Shown: positions 7,513 through 15,228 of the stretch, piece by piece
Layout: each line of letters opens with the position of its first letter
Position numbering within the stretch: position 1 is the stretch's first letter
Origin: Gudongella sp051744365
GTDB taxonomy: Bacteria > Bacillota > Clostridia > Tissierellales > Tissierellaceae
Length of the DNA stretch: 40,334 bases
NCBI GenBank assembly: GCA_051744365.1
Contig: JBNJCX010000015.1
Location: forward strand, 1 to 40,334
Direction of reading: 5' to 3'
Made by a program: the position numbers and the translations under genes
The notes under the pieces: model-generated
Told to the model about the DNA's origin: nothing
Database searches by the model: none
Seen by the model: only the letters and a program-made list of their open reading frames with translations

Positions 7513-7995
7513 TTATCTTGAGGCAAGCTCTCTATCCACCATCATCAGGCCTTGGAAACTATTTTGTGCTCCCTTAAGCTTGAAGATAATATCCTTCATG
7601 TTGTTCTCTTCCTCAACCTGCTCTTCAACAAACCATTGCAGGAATTGTATAGTAGCATAGTCCTTCTCTTCCTCAGCTAGTTTAAGCAGGTCATATATTC
7701 TTGCAGTTACTTTCTTTTCATGCCCAAGAGCAGTTTGGAATACCTCCAGGAATGAATCGTAATCATTCTTTGGCTCTGGTATTGTCTGCATAGTGACTCT
7801 TCCGTCCATGTCGTTGATAAAGCCATAGAACTTCATTGCATGACCATACTCTTCCTTAGCCTGCTCTACAAGAAAGTGTGCCATGCCCTTCATATTCTCT
7901 GACTCACAATAGGAAGCCATCGCAAGGTAATAATATCCTGACAGCATCTCAAAGTTATACTGGTCGTTCATTGCTTTTAATAATTTTTCATTCAT
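7513..7995 (-). CDS. ftnA: Non-haem bacterial ferritin (FtnA type)
   Basis: This 160-residue four-helix protein oxidises Fe(II) at a diiron ferroxidase centre and stores iron in a 24-mer cage. Ferroxidase ligands are visible as E16/Y23-type residues in NFEMLSGYYYLAM, EQAKEEYGHAMKF (E-x6-H-like EEYGHA) and later HEKKVT and FVEEQVEEE. There is no haem-Met signature of bacterioferritin. Length is typical of FtnA. The ATG at 7995 follows GGAGGG. A palindromic operator-like element lies 78-102 bases upstream, sharing its core with the rubrerythrin element, so joint iron/peroxide control is likely. It has its own terminator. Confidence 0.95.
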   Translation of the reverse strand: MNEKLLKAMNDQYNFEMLSGYYYLAMASYCESENMKGMAHFLVEQAKEEYGHAMKFYGFINDMDGRVTMQTIPEPKNDYDSFLEVFQTALGHEKKVTARIYDLLKLAEEEKDYATIQFLQWFVEEQVEEENNMKDIIFKLKGAQNSFQGLMMVDRELASR

Positions 7996-8072
7996 AAATA
8001 TCCCTCCATGTTTTAATTAATCTCACTTTATATTTCTACCCTTGTTGCCACAATCTAATCACAAATTAAATT

Positions 8073-8097
8073 AATTGTAATGATTCCAATTACAATT
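8073..8097 (-). promoter_or_regulatory. Palindromic Fur/PerR-like element upstream of ferritin
   Basis: A perfect nine-base inverted repeat AATTGTAAT (8073-8081) and ATTACAATT (8089-8097) is separated by seven bases. Each arm matches the AATTGTAAT core found at the rubrerythrin start site. Read as 7-1-7 it resembles a degenerate PerR/Fur box. It overlaps the stop codon of the preceding small gene. Ferritin -10 candidates downstream (TATAAA near 8030, TAGATT near 8053) are ambiguous. Confidence 0.5.
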
Positions 8098-8374
8098 TCG
8101 GATTATATATAGCATATACCCCATATATGGGTATATTGTTCTCGCACAAAATCTTGACAAGTATTGGGATTGATTGTGTAAGTATATCCACCTCGAACCC
8201 ATTGTACTTGTATAAAACATCTTTCTCATCGATAAGTCTGCTGCTGTCTATTAGATCCATCAGCTTTGTTTCCACCCTTGGGAGGTGAATCTCGCCTATC
8301 TGAAAAAAAACCTTTTGCTTTTCGCTTGTGAAATCCTTGTGATTGATTCTATTGACCAATAATATATCATTCAT
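8090..8374 (-). CDS. Conserved-looking small protein of unknown function
   Basis: The product is 94 residues from the ATG at 8374, which has AAAGGAG at good distance; the longer frame to 8431 lacks a ribosome site. It is soluble, mixed alpha/beta in appearance, with a central LPRVETKLMDLIDSS helix and a C-terminal half rich in hydrophobics (ILTQSIPILVKILCENN then IYGVYAIYNPKL). That ending looks like a small ACT- or ferredoxin-like strand-helix-strand, but I do not recognise the family. It lies on the same strand ahead of ferritin and divergent from a Crp/Fnr regulator, with a 15-base palindrome between. A stress or redox link is inferred from position only. Confidence 0.7.
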   Translation of the reverse strand: MNDILLVNRINHKDFTSEKQKVFFQIGEIHLPRVETKLMDLIDSSRLIDEKDVLYKYNGFEVDILTQSIPILVKILCENNIPIYGVYAIYNPKL

Positions 8375-8419
8375 CTGCAAAGCTCCTTTAATTATACACC
8401 TTGTAGTTATATACCCCAA

Positions 8420-8434
8420 GTTATGGATCATAAC
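8420..8434. promoter_or_regulatory. Palindrome GTTATG-GAT-CATAAC between divergent genes
   Basis: A perfect six-base inverted repeat with a three-base centre, in the 138-base gap between the small unknown gene (minus) and the Crp/Fnr regulator (plus). A second, looser symmetry flanks it: TATACCCCAAG (8410-8420) and CTTTGGGGGTATA (8468-8480). It is a plausible operator of the regulator or of the small gene. Confidence 0.4.
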
Positions 8435-8452
8435 CTAATTCATTATTTTTTT

Positions 8453-8482
8453 TTGCGTTACCGAATCCTTTGGGGGTATAAA
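8453..8482 (+). promoter_or_regulatory. Weak candidate promoter of the Crp/Fnr regulator
   Basis: TTGCGT (8453-8458), an 18-base spacer and TATAAA (8477-8482), 30 bases before the TTG start. The -35 matches only TTG. The CTTTGGGGG symmetry lies within the spacer. Confidence 0.35.
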
Positions 8483-8512
8483 GAATCTGTCAAGAAATCG
8501 AGGTGATAATAT

Positions 8513-9190
8513 TTGAGTTATTCAATGGATGCACTTTCAAAATGTATACTTTTCGATAATATAACTATAAATGAAATTTCTTCATTGATGGATGGTATCA
8601 ATTATTCCATAAAATGCTATGAGGATGGTGATATAATTGCAATAGAAGGTGATCGATGTGACAGTCTTTCCATTATACTATCCGGTGACATAGAAATACA
8701 CAAGCCCTTTTCATCAGGCAAGGTTGTAACAATCAGCCATTTTACATCGGGAAACGTTTTTGCTGAATCACTTGTCTTTTCAGATAAAAAAGAGTATCCT
8801 GCAACTGTTGTCTCAACCTCCCAAAGCTGTGTTATGAATATTCCAAGACCTGAGCTTATCCAAATGCTCAGCAGACATCCGAAAATCCTTGAAAATTTTG
8901 CAGGTGTTCTGTCGAGGAGAATCCATATGCTAAATGACAGGATTACAAATCTTTCCCTTGATTCCACCCGTAAGAAGATAGTTAACATACTGCTTCTGGA
9001 ATTGGGCAGGCAGAAATCTTCTTACCTTCTCCTACCCTACAGCAGAAAAAAAATGGCTGAGCTGCTCAACATCCCAAGACCATCTCTTTCCAGGGAGCTC
9101 ATGAAGATGCGTGAGGATGGACTTATAGATTTTTACAAAAATAGGATTAAAATTCTGGACCTTAAAAGACTGGAAAGGGAATTAATGTAG
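8513..9190 (+). CDS. Crp/Fnr-family transcriptional regulator
   Basis: This 225-residue protein has an N-terminal cyclic-nucleotide-binding-type beta-roll (about 10-125, with GDIIAIEGDRCDSLSIILSGDIEI), a long dimer helix (about 130-150) and a C-terminal HTH (about 160-215, RKKMAELLNIPRPSLSRELMKMREDGLI). It lacks the N-terminal cysteine cluster of oxygen-sensing Fnr, though it has Cys at about 11, 34, 49 and 106. The RPSLSREL recognition helix and overall length resemble clostridial regulators of nitrosative or oxidative stress (HcpR-like), a guess. The start is the TTG at 8513 behind GAGGTG. Neighbours are ferritin and an ABC exporter. Confidence 0.88.
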   Translation: MSYSMDALSKCILFDNITINEISSLMDGINYSIKCYEDGDIIAIEGDRCDSLSIILSGDIEIHKPFSSGKVVTISHFTSGNVFAESLVFSDKKEYPATVVSTSQSCVMNIPRPELIQMLSRHPKILENFAGVLSRRIHMLNDRITNLSLDSTRKKIVNILLLELGRQKSSYLLLPYSRKKMAELLNIPRPSLSRELMKMREDGLIDFYKNRIKILDLKRLERELM

Positions 9191-9206
9191 AATTTAAAAA
9201 TAAATG

Positions 9207-9235
9207 TTGACATTCCAACACCTTGAATTTAATAT
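9207..9235 (+). promoter_or_regulatory. Strong sigma-A promoter of the leader-ABC exporter unit
   Basis: Perfect -35 TTGACA (9207-9212), a 17-base spacer and -10 TAATAT (9230-9235), 16 bases after the regulator's stop. Transcription would start about 9242, giving an untranslated leader of some 230 bases before the first ABC gene. Confidence 0.8.
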
Positions 9236-9271
9236 AGTAGTGTAAAGATTACAAGAAAAGGAGGCCATAAA

Positions 9272-9355
9272 ATGATGAAATTAATATCCAACAAATGGAT
9301 CAACTATTCTTTTTTAATGGAAAACTATGGCCTATACCGGGTACCGAGGAAATAA
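9272..9355 (+). CDS. 27-codon leader peptide, probable attenuation sensor
   Basis: The ORF MMKLISNKWINYSFLMENYG... ends RVPRK-stop. It has a full AAAAGGAGG ribosome site seven bases before the first ATG, as strong as any site in the window, and sits between a strong promoter and two tandem terminators. No terminus-specific family is recognised. Codons 18-22 (9325-9335) hold CTATGGCCTAT, which can pair with both downstream terminator 5' arms. In Bacillus subtilis the related exporter genes bmrCD are controlled by a translated leader, bmrB, through ribosome-mediated attenuation; this peptide is in the same position. Sequence similarity to BmrB was not assessed. Confidence 0.75.
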   Translation: MMKLISNKWINYSFLMENYGLYRVPRK

Positions 9356-9363
9356 CAGGTTCC

Positions 9364-9392
9364 ATCATAGGCGCACGCCTATGATTTTTTTT
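9364..9392 (+). terminator. Leader terminator T1 (attenuator)
   Basis: Stem ATCATAGGC / GCCTATGAT (9364-9372, 9377-9385) with loop GCAC and a run of eight T (9385-9392). It begins eight bases after the leader peptide stop. Bases 9367-9372 (ATAGGC) are complementary to 9330-9335 inside the leader ORF, a competing pairing. Confidence 0.92.
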
Positions 9393-9413
9393 GATTTCCA
9401 ATTGCCATACTCG

Positions 9414-9443
9414 AGCCATAGGTTTTTGACCTATGGCTTTTTT
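9414..9443 (+). terminator. Leader terminator T2 (attenuator)
   Basis: Stem AGCCATAGGT / ACCTATGGCT (9414-9423, 9429-9438) with loop TTTTG and six T, 32 bases before the ABC gene. Bases 9415-9421 (GCCATAG) are complementary to 9325-9331 of the leader ORF. T2 repeats the CATAGG core of T1. Confidence 0.92.
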
Positions 9444-9474
9444 ATTGGACAAGCACACTCTGGAGGATTAATCT

Positions 9475-11268
9475 ATGAATCAATTTAAAAAGCTGTACCC
9501 TTTTGTCAAAGGATACAGGATTATATTTATTTTAGCTATGCTAACAATTACAATTTCACAGCTATTCTATGCAGCTGGCCCAATAATACTAAGCACTGCC
9601 ATTGATTCAATAATCGGCAGCGAACCCGTCAATAGTTCTTTGGCAGGTGGATTAATGAATATTCTGGGTGGAAGGGAATCCATCAGAAGCAGACTATGGA
9701 TTATTGGAGTGTTGATAGTAATTAACACTGTCCTTAGAGGCATCTTCCTATATTTAAAGGGCTACTACTCTGCCAGGGCATCAGAAAACATATCCATGAA
9801 GTTGAGAAACAAGCTCTATGACCACATCCAGAAGCTTCCCTACAGCTACCATGTTAAAACCGATACCGGTGATCTGATACAAAGATGTACATCAGATGTT
9901 GAAACAATCAAAAGATTTCTGGGTATCCAGCTTGTTGAGGTTGCAGGCTCACTTTCCATGCTCATCTTTATACTCTGGTCCATGCTGTCACTTCATCCAG
10001 GAATGACAATTTACTCGCTGGCGTTGGTACCAGTGATATTCGGATTTGCATACGCCTTCTTTAAAAGAATACAACGCGACTTCAAGAAAGCCGATGAAGA
10101 GGAGGCTAGACTCTCTACCACATTGCAGGAAAACCTCACTGGTATAAGAGTGGTCAAGGCCTTTGGGCGCGAGTCCTTTGAACTTGAAAAATTTGACAAG
10201 AGAAACTCTACCTATAGACTTCTGGTGAATAAACTTATTGACAATCTGGCAATATACTGGTCATTATCAGACTTTCTCAGCATGTTTCAGGTGGGCGTTG
10301 TAATTGTCGCAGGCTCTTATATGGTAGTTCAGGGTAGGATTACGATCGGAATCCTGGTTGCCTTTATAAGCTATGTAAATATGCTGATCTGGCCAGTCAG
10401 ACAGCTTGGCAGAATGCTGACAGATATGGGCAAGGCCACGGTCTCCATACAAAGGATCAGTGAAATACTTTCTATCCCTGAGGAGCCCCTTCGTGAAAAT
10501 GGAGAGGAGCCACAGATTGTGGGAGATATCCTTTTCGACAATGTATCCTTCTCCTATGATGGTAGCAAGAAGGTTCTTCAAGATATCAGCTTCAGAGTAA
10601 GAAAAGGAGCTACTGTTGCTGTAATGGGTCCTACCGGTTCCGGTAAAACGACACTTGTAAATCTCTTGCCAAGACTTTATGATTATTCATCTGGCTCAAT
10701 AAAAATTGACGGCATGGAATTGAAGAATATCGACCGAAGCTGGATAAGAAAGAATATCGCACTTGTCCTTCAGGAGCCATTCCTCTATGCCAGAACAATC
10801 AAGGAAAATATACGCTTCACTGATCCAAGCAAGCAGGATAAGACTGTATTCCAGGCTGCCAAGGTTGCATCAATACACAATGATATCCAGACATTTGACA
10901 AGCAGTATGAAACCATGGTAGGAGAACGTGGAGTTTCCCTGTCCGGTGGTCAAAAACAAAGAATGGCAATAGCAAGAGCTATCATAAGCGAAACACCAAT
11001 TGTTGTCTTTGATGATTCACTTTCAGCAGTGGACACTGAGACTGATATTGAAATAAGAAGGGCGTTGGAGAAAAGAACAAACGTTGCCACAACCTTTGTT
11101 ATATCACATAGAATTTCAACTGTGACGAACGCTGATATGATTATCGTCCTGGACAGTGGAAGAATCGTTCAGAGTGGTACCCATCAGGATCTCTTGTTGC
11201 AGGAAGGTCTATATAGGAGGATTTACGACATCCAGGCATCCCTTGAGGATGACGTCCTGGATGCTTAG
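9475..11268 (+). CDS. ABC exporter half-transporter with degenerate Walker B (BmrC/TM287-like)
   Basis: This 597-residue half-transporter has six membrane helices (about 15-310) fused to an ATPase domain. Walker A GPTGSGKTT is near 384-393, the intact signature LSGGQ at about 489-493, Walker B VVFDDS with Asp514 in place of the catalytic Glu, and the H-loop His near 545. That pattern marks the degenerate partner of heterodimeric multidrug exporters such as BmrC/BmrD or TM287/TM288. It probably exports drugs or other amphipathic compounds, substrate unknown. The ATG at 9475 follows GGAGG. The second subunit starts 11 bases downstream. Expression is probably gated by the upstream attenuators. 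Confidence 0.92.
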   Translation: MNQFKKLYPFVKGYRIIFILAMLTITISQLFYAAGPIILSTAIDSIIGSEPVNSSLAGGLMNILGGRESIRSRLWIIGVLIVINTVLRGIFLYLKGYYSARASENISMKLRNKLYDHIQKLPYSYHVKTDTGDLIQRCTSDVETIKRFLGIQLVEVAGSLSMLIFILWSMLSLHPGMTIYSLALVPVIFGFAYAFFKRIQRDFKKADEEEARLSTTLQENLTGIRVVKAFGRESFELEKFDKRNSTYRLLVNKLIDNLAIYWSLSDFLSMFQVGVVIVAGSYMVVQGRITIGILVAFISYVNMLIWPVRQLGRMLTDMGKATVSIQRISEILSIPEEPLRENGEEPQIVGDILFDNVSFSYDGSKKVLQDISFRVRKGATVAVMGPTGSGKTTLVNLLPRLYDYSSGSIKIDGMELKNIDRSWIRKNIALVLQEPFLYARTIKENIRFTDPSKQDKTVFQAAKVASIHNDIQTFDKQYETMVGERGVSLSGGQKQRMAIARAIISETPIVVFDDSLSAVDTETDIEIRRALEKRTNVATTFVISHRISTVTNADMIIVLDSGRIVQSGTHQDLLLQEGLYRRIYDIQASLEDDVLDA

Positions 11269-11279
11269 GAGGAATAAAT

Positions 11280-13097
11280 ATGGATGAGACCAATTTTGAT
11301 GTCAATTCTAAAATGAATATAGAAATCTGGAAGGATTTCTACACCTATCTGAAGCCATACAAGATGCAGTTTTTGAAACTGATTTCACTTATGGTACTTC
11401 TTGGAGTTGTAGATGCAAGCTTTCCCATGCTTTCGAGATATGCAATTGACGAATACGTCCGAGAGGAGTCTATGGAGGGTCTGGAATTTTTTATCGGAAT
11501 CTACCTTGCAGCAGTTATTGCATTGAGTCTTCTGATATTCCTGTTTATAAGAATGGCTGGAAGACTGGAAACTACCATTGCTCATGATATAAGAAGGTTG
11601 GGCTTTGTACGACTTCAGGAGCTGCCACTTTCCTATTACGACAACAAGGCTGTAGGATGGCTTCTTGCACGTATGACTTCAGATGTCACCAGACTAAGTG
11701 AAACAATTTCATGGGGAATAGTTGATCTGGCATGGGGAGTGGCAATAATGACAGGGATATCAGTATATATGATAATTCTTAATCCTGTCCTTGCCTTGAT
11801 TACACTTTCAGTGGTGCCGGCTCTTGCTGTTCTGAGTATTGTATTCCAGAAAAGGATTCTAGGTGCACAAAGAAAAATCAGAAAGATAAATTCACAGATC
11901 ACCGGTGCCTTCAATGAGGACATCCAAGGTGCAAAGACTACAAAAACCCTTGTTCGGGAAGAAAAAAACCTGGAGGAATTTTCTGGGCTTACAGGATCAA
12001 TGAGAAATCAATCCATTAAGGCAGCTATCATTTCGTCAATATATCTGCCCCTGGTTATAGGATTGGGTAGCGTAGGGACTGCTTTGGCTTTCTCCTTCGG
12101 TTCAGGGTACATCATGGAGGGAATTATTACCTATGGTACCCTTGTAGCCTTCATATCCTATACTGCTCAATTCTTCGAACCAATCCGACAAATGGCTGTT
12201 ATCTTTGCAGAATTCCAGAGTGCCCAGGCTTCAGCAGAAAGAGTTTTTTCCCTGCTGGGAGAAGTGCCTGACATTAGGGATGAAAAAGAGGTTGTTGAGA
12301 AGTTCGGTGGACTTTTCCATCATAGATCAGACCTGTTGCCACCGATTAACGGGGCAATTGAATTTGAGGATGTATCCTTTTCCTATCAGCCCAATGAACC
12401 AGTTCTAAAAAACTTTAACCTGTCAGTAAAACCAAGTGAGACAGTCGCCCTTGTAGGAGAGACAGGGTCAGGTAAATCGACAATCGTGAACCTGTTCTGC
12501 AGATTCTACGAGCCTACCTCCGGTCGGATACTGGTGGATGGGATTGATTACCGCAATATGCCACTTCAGTGGATTCACAACAACCTGGGCTATGTACTGC
12601 AAAGTCCTCATCTTTTTTCAGGATCTGTTGAAGATAATATCAGGTATGGAAAGTTGGACGCTACTCAGGTGGAGATTGAAAAAGCCTGCAGAATGGTCAA
12701 TGCCCACGAATTTATTATGGAGCTCCAGGATGGCTATGAAACCCAGGTCGGGGAGGGCGGAAGCCTCTTGTCTACAGGACAGAAACAGCTGATATCCTTT
12801 GCCAGGGCAATAATTAGAAATCCTTCGCTCTTTGTTCTGGATGAAGCCACATCATCAATAGATACTGAAACAGAGAAAATAATTCAGGATGCAATTACAA
12901 AGGTTCTTTATGGTAGAACTAGCTTTGTTATCGCTCACAGACTGTCGACCATAAGAAATTCTGACAGGATCCTTGTTATTAGAAAAGGAGAAATAGTTGA
13001 GGATGGAACCCACAGGGAGCTTATCCGGAAAAAGGGCTACTATTATAGACTATATACCAACCAATATCTTGGTGAGGAAAAAATAAACGCACTTTGA
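11280..13097 (+). CDS. ABC exporter half-transporter with canonical ATPase site (BmrD/TM288-like)
   Basis: This 605-residue partner of the preceding gene has six membrane helices (about 30-330) and a C-terminal ATPase domain. Walker A GETGSGKST is near 393-401, Walker B LFVLDEATSS carries the catalytic Glu522, but the signature reads LSTGQ (497-501) rather than LSGGQ. Together with the upstream subunit's Asp514, one composite site is catalytically competent and the other degenerate, as in known asymmetric exporters. The inserted segment at about 335-355 precedes the ATPase domain. The ATG at 11280 has AGGAGG eight bases before it. A strong terminator follows. Confidence 0.92.
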   Translation: MDETNFDVNSKMNIEIWKDFYTYLKPYKMQFLKLISLMVLLGVVDASFPMLSRYAIDEYVREESMEGLEFFIGIYLAAVIALSLLIFLFIRMAGRLETTIAHDIRRLGFVRLQELPLSYYDNKAVGWLLARMTSDVTRLSETISWGIVDLAWGVAIMTGISVYMIILNPVLALITLSVVPALAVLSIVFQKRILGAQRKIRKINSQITGAFNEDIQGAKTTKTLVREEKNLEEFSGLTGSMRNQSIKAAIISSIYLPLVIGLGSVGTALAFSFGSGYIMEGIITYGTLVAFISYTAQFFEPIRQMAVIFAEFQSAQASAERVFSLLGEVPDIRDEKEVVEKFGGLFHHRSDLLPPINGAIEFEDVSFSYQPNEPVLKNFNLSVKPSETVALVGETGSGKSTIVNLFCRFYEPTSGRILVDGIDYRNMPLQWIHNNLGYVLQSPHLFSGSVEDNIRYGKLDATQVEIEKACRMVNAHEFIMELQDGYETQVGEGGSLLSTGQKQLISFARAIIRNPSLFVLDEATSSIDTETEKIIQDAITKVLYGRTSFVIAHRLSTIRNSDRILVIRKGEIVEDGTHRELIRKKGYYYRLYTNQYLGEEKINAL

Positions 13098-13110
13098 TCC
13101 ACAAGTCAAT

Positions 13111-13141
13111 AAAGGGATTCCACTTTAAATGGAATCCCTTT
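13111..13141 (+). terminator. Terminator between ABC exporter and convergent PAP2 gene
   Basis: A 12-base-pair stem AAAGGGATTCCA / TGGAATCCCTTT with loop CTTTAAA, followed by TTCTTT. It lies 13 bases after the exporter stop and overlaps the 3' end of the convergent PAP2 gene, so it probably serves the plus strand chiefly. Confidence 0.85.
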
Positions 13142-13754
13142 TCTTTAACTTTTTATGGATAAAAAATATATATGCTTCAAAGAATAAATATCCCGCAGCA
13201 TATCCTCCTATTACGTCAGAGGGCCAATGAACACCTAAAAATACCCTACTTGTTCCCATCAGGAGGATATATATAAAGACAAAGCTCCATACCCTTTTTC
13301 TGAATTTCTCATCATCTCTATTATGGGTGAGTAAATATCCTATGGTAAGAAACATAGTCATTGAAACCATGGAGTGACCACTGGGATAGCTTAATCCACC
13401 TTGTTCCACCAAAAAGTACTCAAATGGTCTTGGTCGTTGGAAAATCTGCTTTAATATGTGGTTTGCAATCCAGCTGCCAAGGGATGATACCAAAAGCAAA
13501 CCTGCAAATTGATATCGCTTCCTGATGATAAAATACGCTATAGCAGTTCCCATGGCAGGAACCAGGAAAACTTCAGAGCCCAAAAATGATATTACCTCCA
13601 TTATTCTTGTTACTACAAGGCTGTTATTACTGTGTACAAAATCCATTATGGATTGATCAAACAGAATTCCCCCTGCTCTCCCTGCAACCATAAATCCGAG
13701 AATTAGAAACACAATCAGACTGAATACAATCAATAATTTCCTTCCAGTATTCAT
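13125..13754 (-). CDS. PAP2-family membrane phosphatase
   Basis: This 209-residue integral membrane protein has about five to six hydrophobic helices. The three phosphatase motifs are present: KQIFQRPRP (K-x6-RP), YPSGHS (PSGH) and SRVFLGVHWPSD (SR-x5-H-x3-D). Such enzymes dephosphorylate undecaprenyl pyrophosphate or phosphatidic acid on the outer face of the membrane; which substrate applies here cannot be told. The ATG at 13754 follows CAGGGGG. It lies downstream of the glycine-cleavage operon terminator and has no clear promoter of its own in the 49-base gap. Its stop lies inside the loop of the exporter terminator. Confidence 0.9.
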   Translation of the reverse strand: MNTGRKLLIVFSLIVFLILGFMVAGRAGGILFDQSIMDFVHSNNSLVVTRIMEVISFLGSEVFLVPAMGTAIAYFIIRKRYQFAGLLLVSSLGSWIANHILKQIFQRPRPFEYFLVEQGGLSYPSGHSMVSMTMFLTIGYLLTHNRDDEKFRKRVWSFVFIYILLMGTSRVFLGVHWPSDVIGGYAAGYLFFEAYIFFIHKKLKKRDSI

Positions 13755-13769
13755 ATGCTACCCCCTGAT

Positions 13770-13798
13770 AAGAAACAAGCAACGGGTCGCCCCGTTGC
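13770..13798 (-). terminator. Terminator of the glycine cleavage operon
   Basis: Minus-strand stem GCAACGGG / CCCGTTGC with loop GCGA (13779-13798), followed by TTGTTTCTT, starting five bases after the lpd stop codon. Confidence 0.82.
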
Positions 13799-13803
13799 CT
13801 GAA

Positions 13804-15219
13804 CTATCCTCTTCTTTTTCTCTTAGGTGCAATGTGTATTGCACGCTCATCCAAACCCAACGCTGCCTCTGCAAAGGCTTCTGAAAGTGTCGGATGTGCA
13901 TGTATCGTTCGATTAATTGCTGCAACATCCATATTGTTGGATATTGCCAATGCACCCTCGTGAATCAGGTCGTTGGCATGTGGTCCAATTATATGGACTC
14001 CCAGTATCTTGTTGTCATCGTTTGAAGCAAGAATCTTGATAATTCCCTCAGGCTCTCCAAGGGATAAAGCCTTTCCGTTTGCTGAGAACATAAACTTACT
14101 TGACCTGTAATCGATTTCTTTTTCCTTTAGCTGCTCTTCAGTATATCCAACCTGAGCAACTTCAGTCATTGTGAATACACATGACGGCCAGTATTCGAGA
14201 TTGATATCAGGCTTATGACCCATTATTTTCTCAACAGAGTACTCACCCTGGGATGATGCAACGTGGGCCAGCTGAATTCCCTTGGAATTCACATCTCCGA
14301 TTGCATAAATGCCTGGTACAGTAGTCTCAAAGTTATCATCAACCTTTATTCCTCTGTTTGAAAACTCTACTCCTGCTTCTTCAAGGCCAAGCCCTTCAAC
14401 AAGAGGGCCTCTCCCTGAAGCTATGAGGACATAATCTCCAACTACCTCGATTTCCTCGTCCTTTTCCTTGTACTTTGCTACAACCCTCAGCTTGTCACCT
14501 TCCTTGGAAATTTCCTTGGCTCTTATATTTACATAGGTTTCAATGCCCTGCTTTTTAAGCGTTGGCAAGAGTCTCTTCCCGATTTCCTTGTCTCCATCCT
14601 TTAATATCCTGGATGCCAGCAGGATTACATGTGAACCAAGCTCCTGGTAAATACTTGCAAACTCAAGGCCGATAACTCCTCCTCCGACGACAATCAAGGT
14701 TTCAGGGATATGGTCCAGCTCCAGGATATCATCAGATGTGATAACTCCTGGCAGGTCTACTCCCTTGGTCTCAGTCATCTGTGGATATGACCCTGTAGAA
14801 ATAATAATACTATCTGCTTCTATTTCTCTCTCTCCACCTTCAAGGAGTTCAACCTTGAGGGCTTTTTTATTCTTGAATGACGCTTTTCCCGGTACAAATT
14901 CAATATTGCTATAGGATGAAATAACCTTTTCAATTCCGGACACAAGGTCATAAACAACCTTGTTTTTCCTTTCCAGAAGGGCTTTACCATCTAGGCTATA
15001 ACCTTCAACCTTTATTCCGAATTCGTCAGCTCTCTTGAGGGAGGACATAATTTCAGCATTTCTGAAATATGTTTTAGTGGGGATACACCCCCTGTTAAGG
15101 CATGTACCCCCAATATCTCTGTTCTCTATAAGAAAAACCTCTGCCCCAAGTTGTGCAGCCTTTATAGCTGCAACATAGCCACCCGGTCCTGCACCGATAA
15201 TAGCTATTCTCTTTGTCAA
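13804..15219 (-). CDS. lpdA: Dihydrolipoyl dehydrogenase (glycine cleavage L-protein)
   Basis: This flavoprotein of 471 residues reoxidises the dihydrolipoyl group of GcvH with NAD+. It has an N-terminal FAD motif IIGAGPGGYVAA, the redox-active disulfide GGTCLNRGCIPTK (near 38-50), an NAD motif VVGGGVIGLEFA and the C-terminal catalytic HAHPTLSE. I prefer the TTG at 15219 (AGGTG six bases upstream) over the GTG at 15228, which abuts the gcvPB stop. It is the last gene of gcvT-H-PA-PB-lpd, which ties this copy to glycine cleavage rather than to pyruvate dehydrogenase. A terminator follows at once. Confidence 0.95.
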   Translation of the reverse strand: MTKRIAIIGAGPGGYVAAIKAAQLGAEVFLIENRDIGGTCLNRGCIPTKTYFRNAEIMSSLKRADEFGIKVEGYSLDGKALLERKNKVVYDLVSGIEKVISSYSNIEFVPGKASFKNKKALKVELLEGGEREIEADSIIISTGSYPQMTETKGVDLPGVITSDDILELDHIPETLIVVGGGVIGLEFASIYQELGSHVILLASRILKDGDKEIGKRLLPTLKKQGIETYVNIRAKEISKEGDKLRVVAKYKEKDEEIEVVGDYVLIASGRGPLVEGLGLEEAGVEFSNRGIKVDDNFETTVPGIYAIGDVNSKGIQLAHVASSQGEYSVEKIMGHKPDINLEYWPSCVFTMTEVAQVGYTEEQLKEKEIDYRSSKFMFSANGKALSLGEPEGIIKILASNDDNKILGVHIIGPHANDLIHEGALAISNNMDVAAINRTIHAHPTLSEAFAEAALGLDERAIHIAPKRKRRG

Positions 15220-15228
15220 GCAATACAC

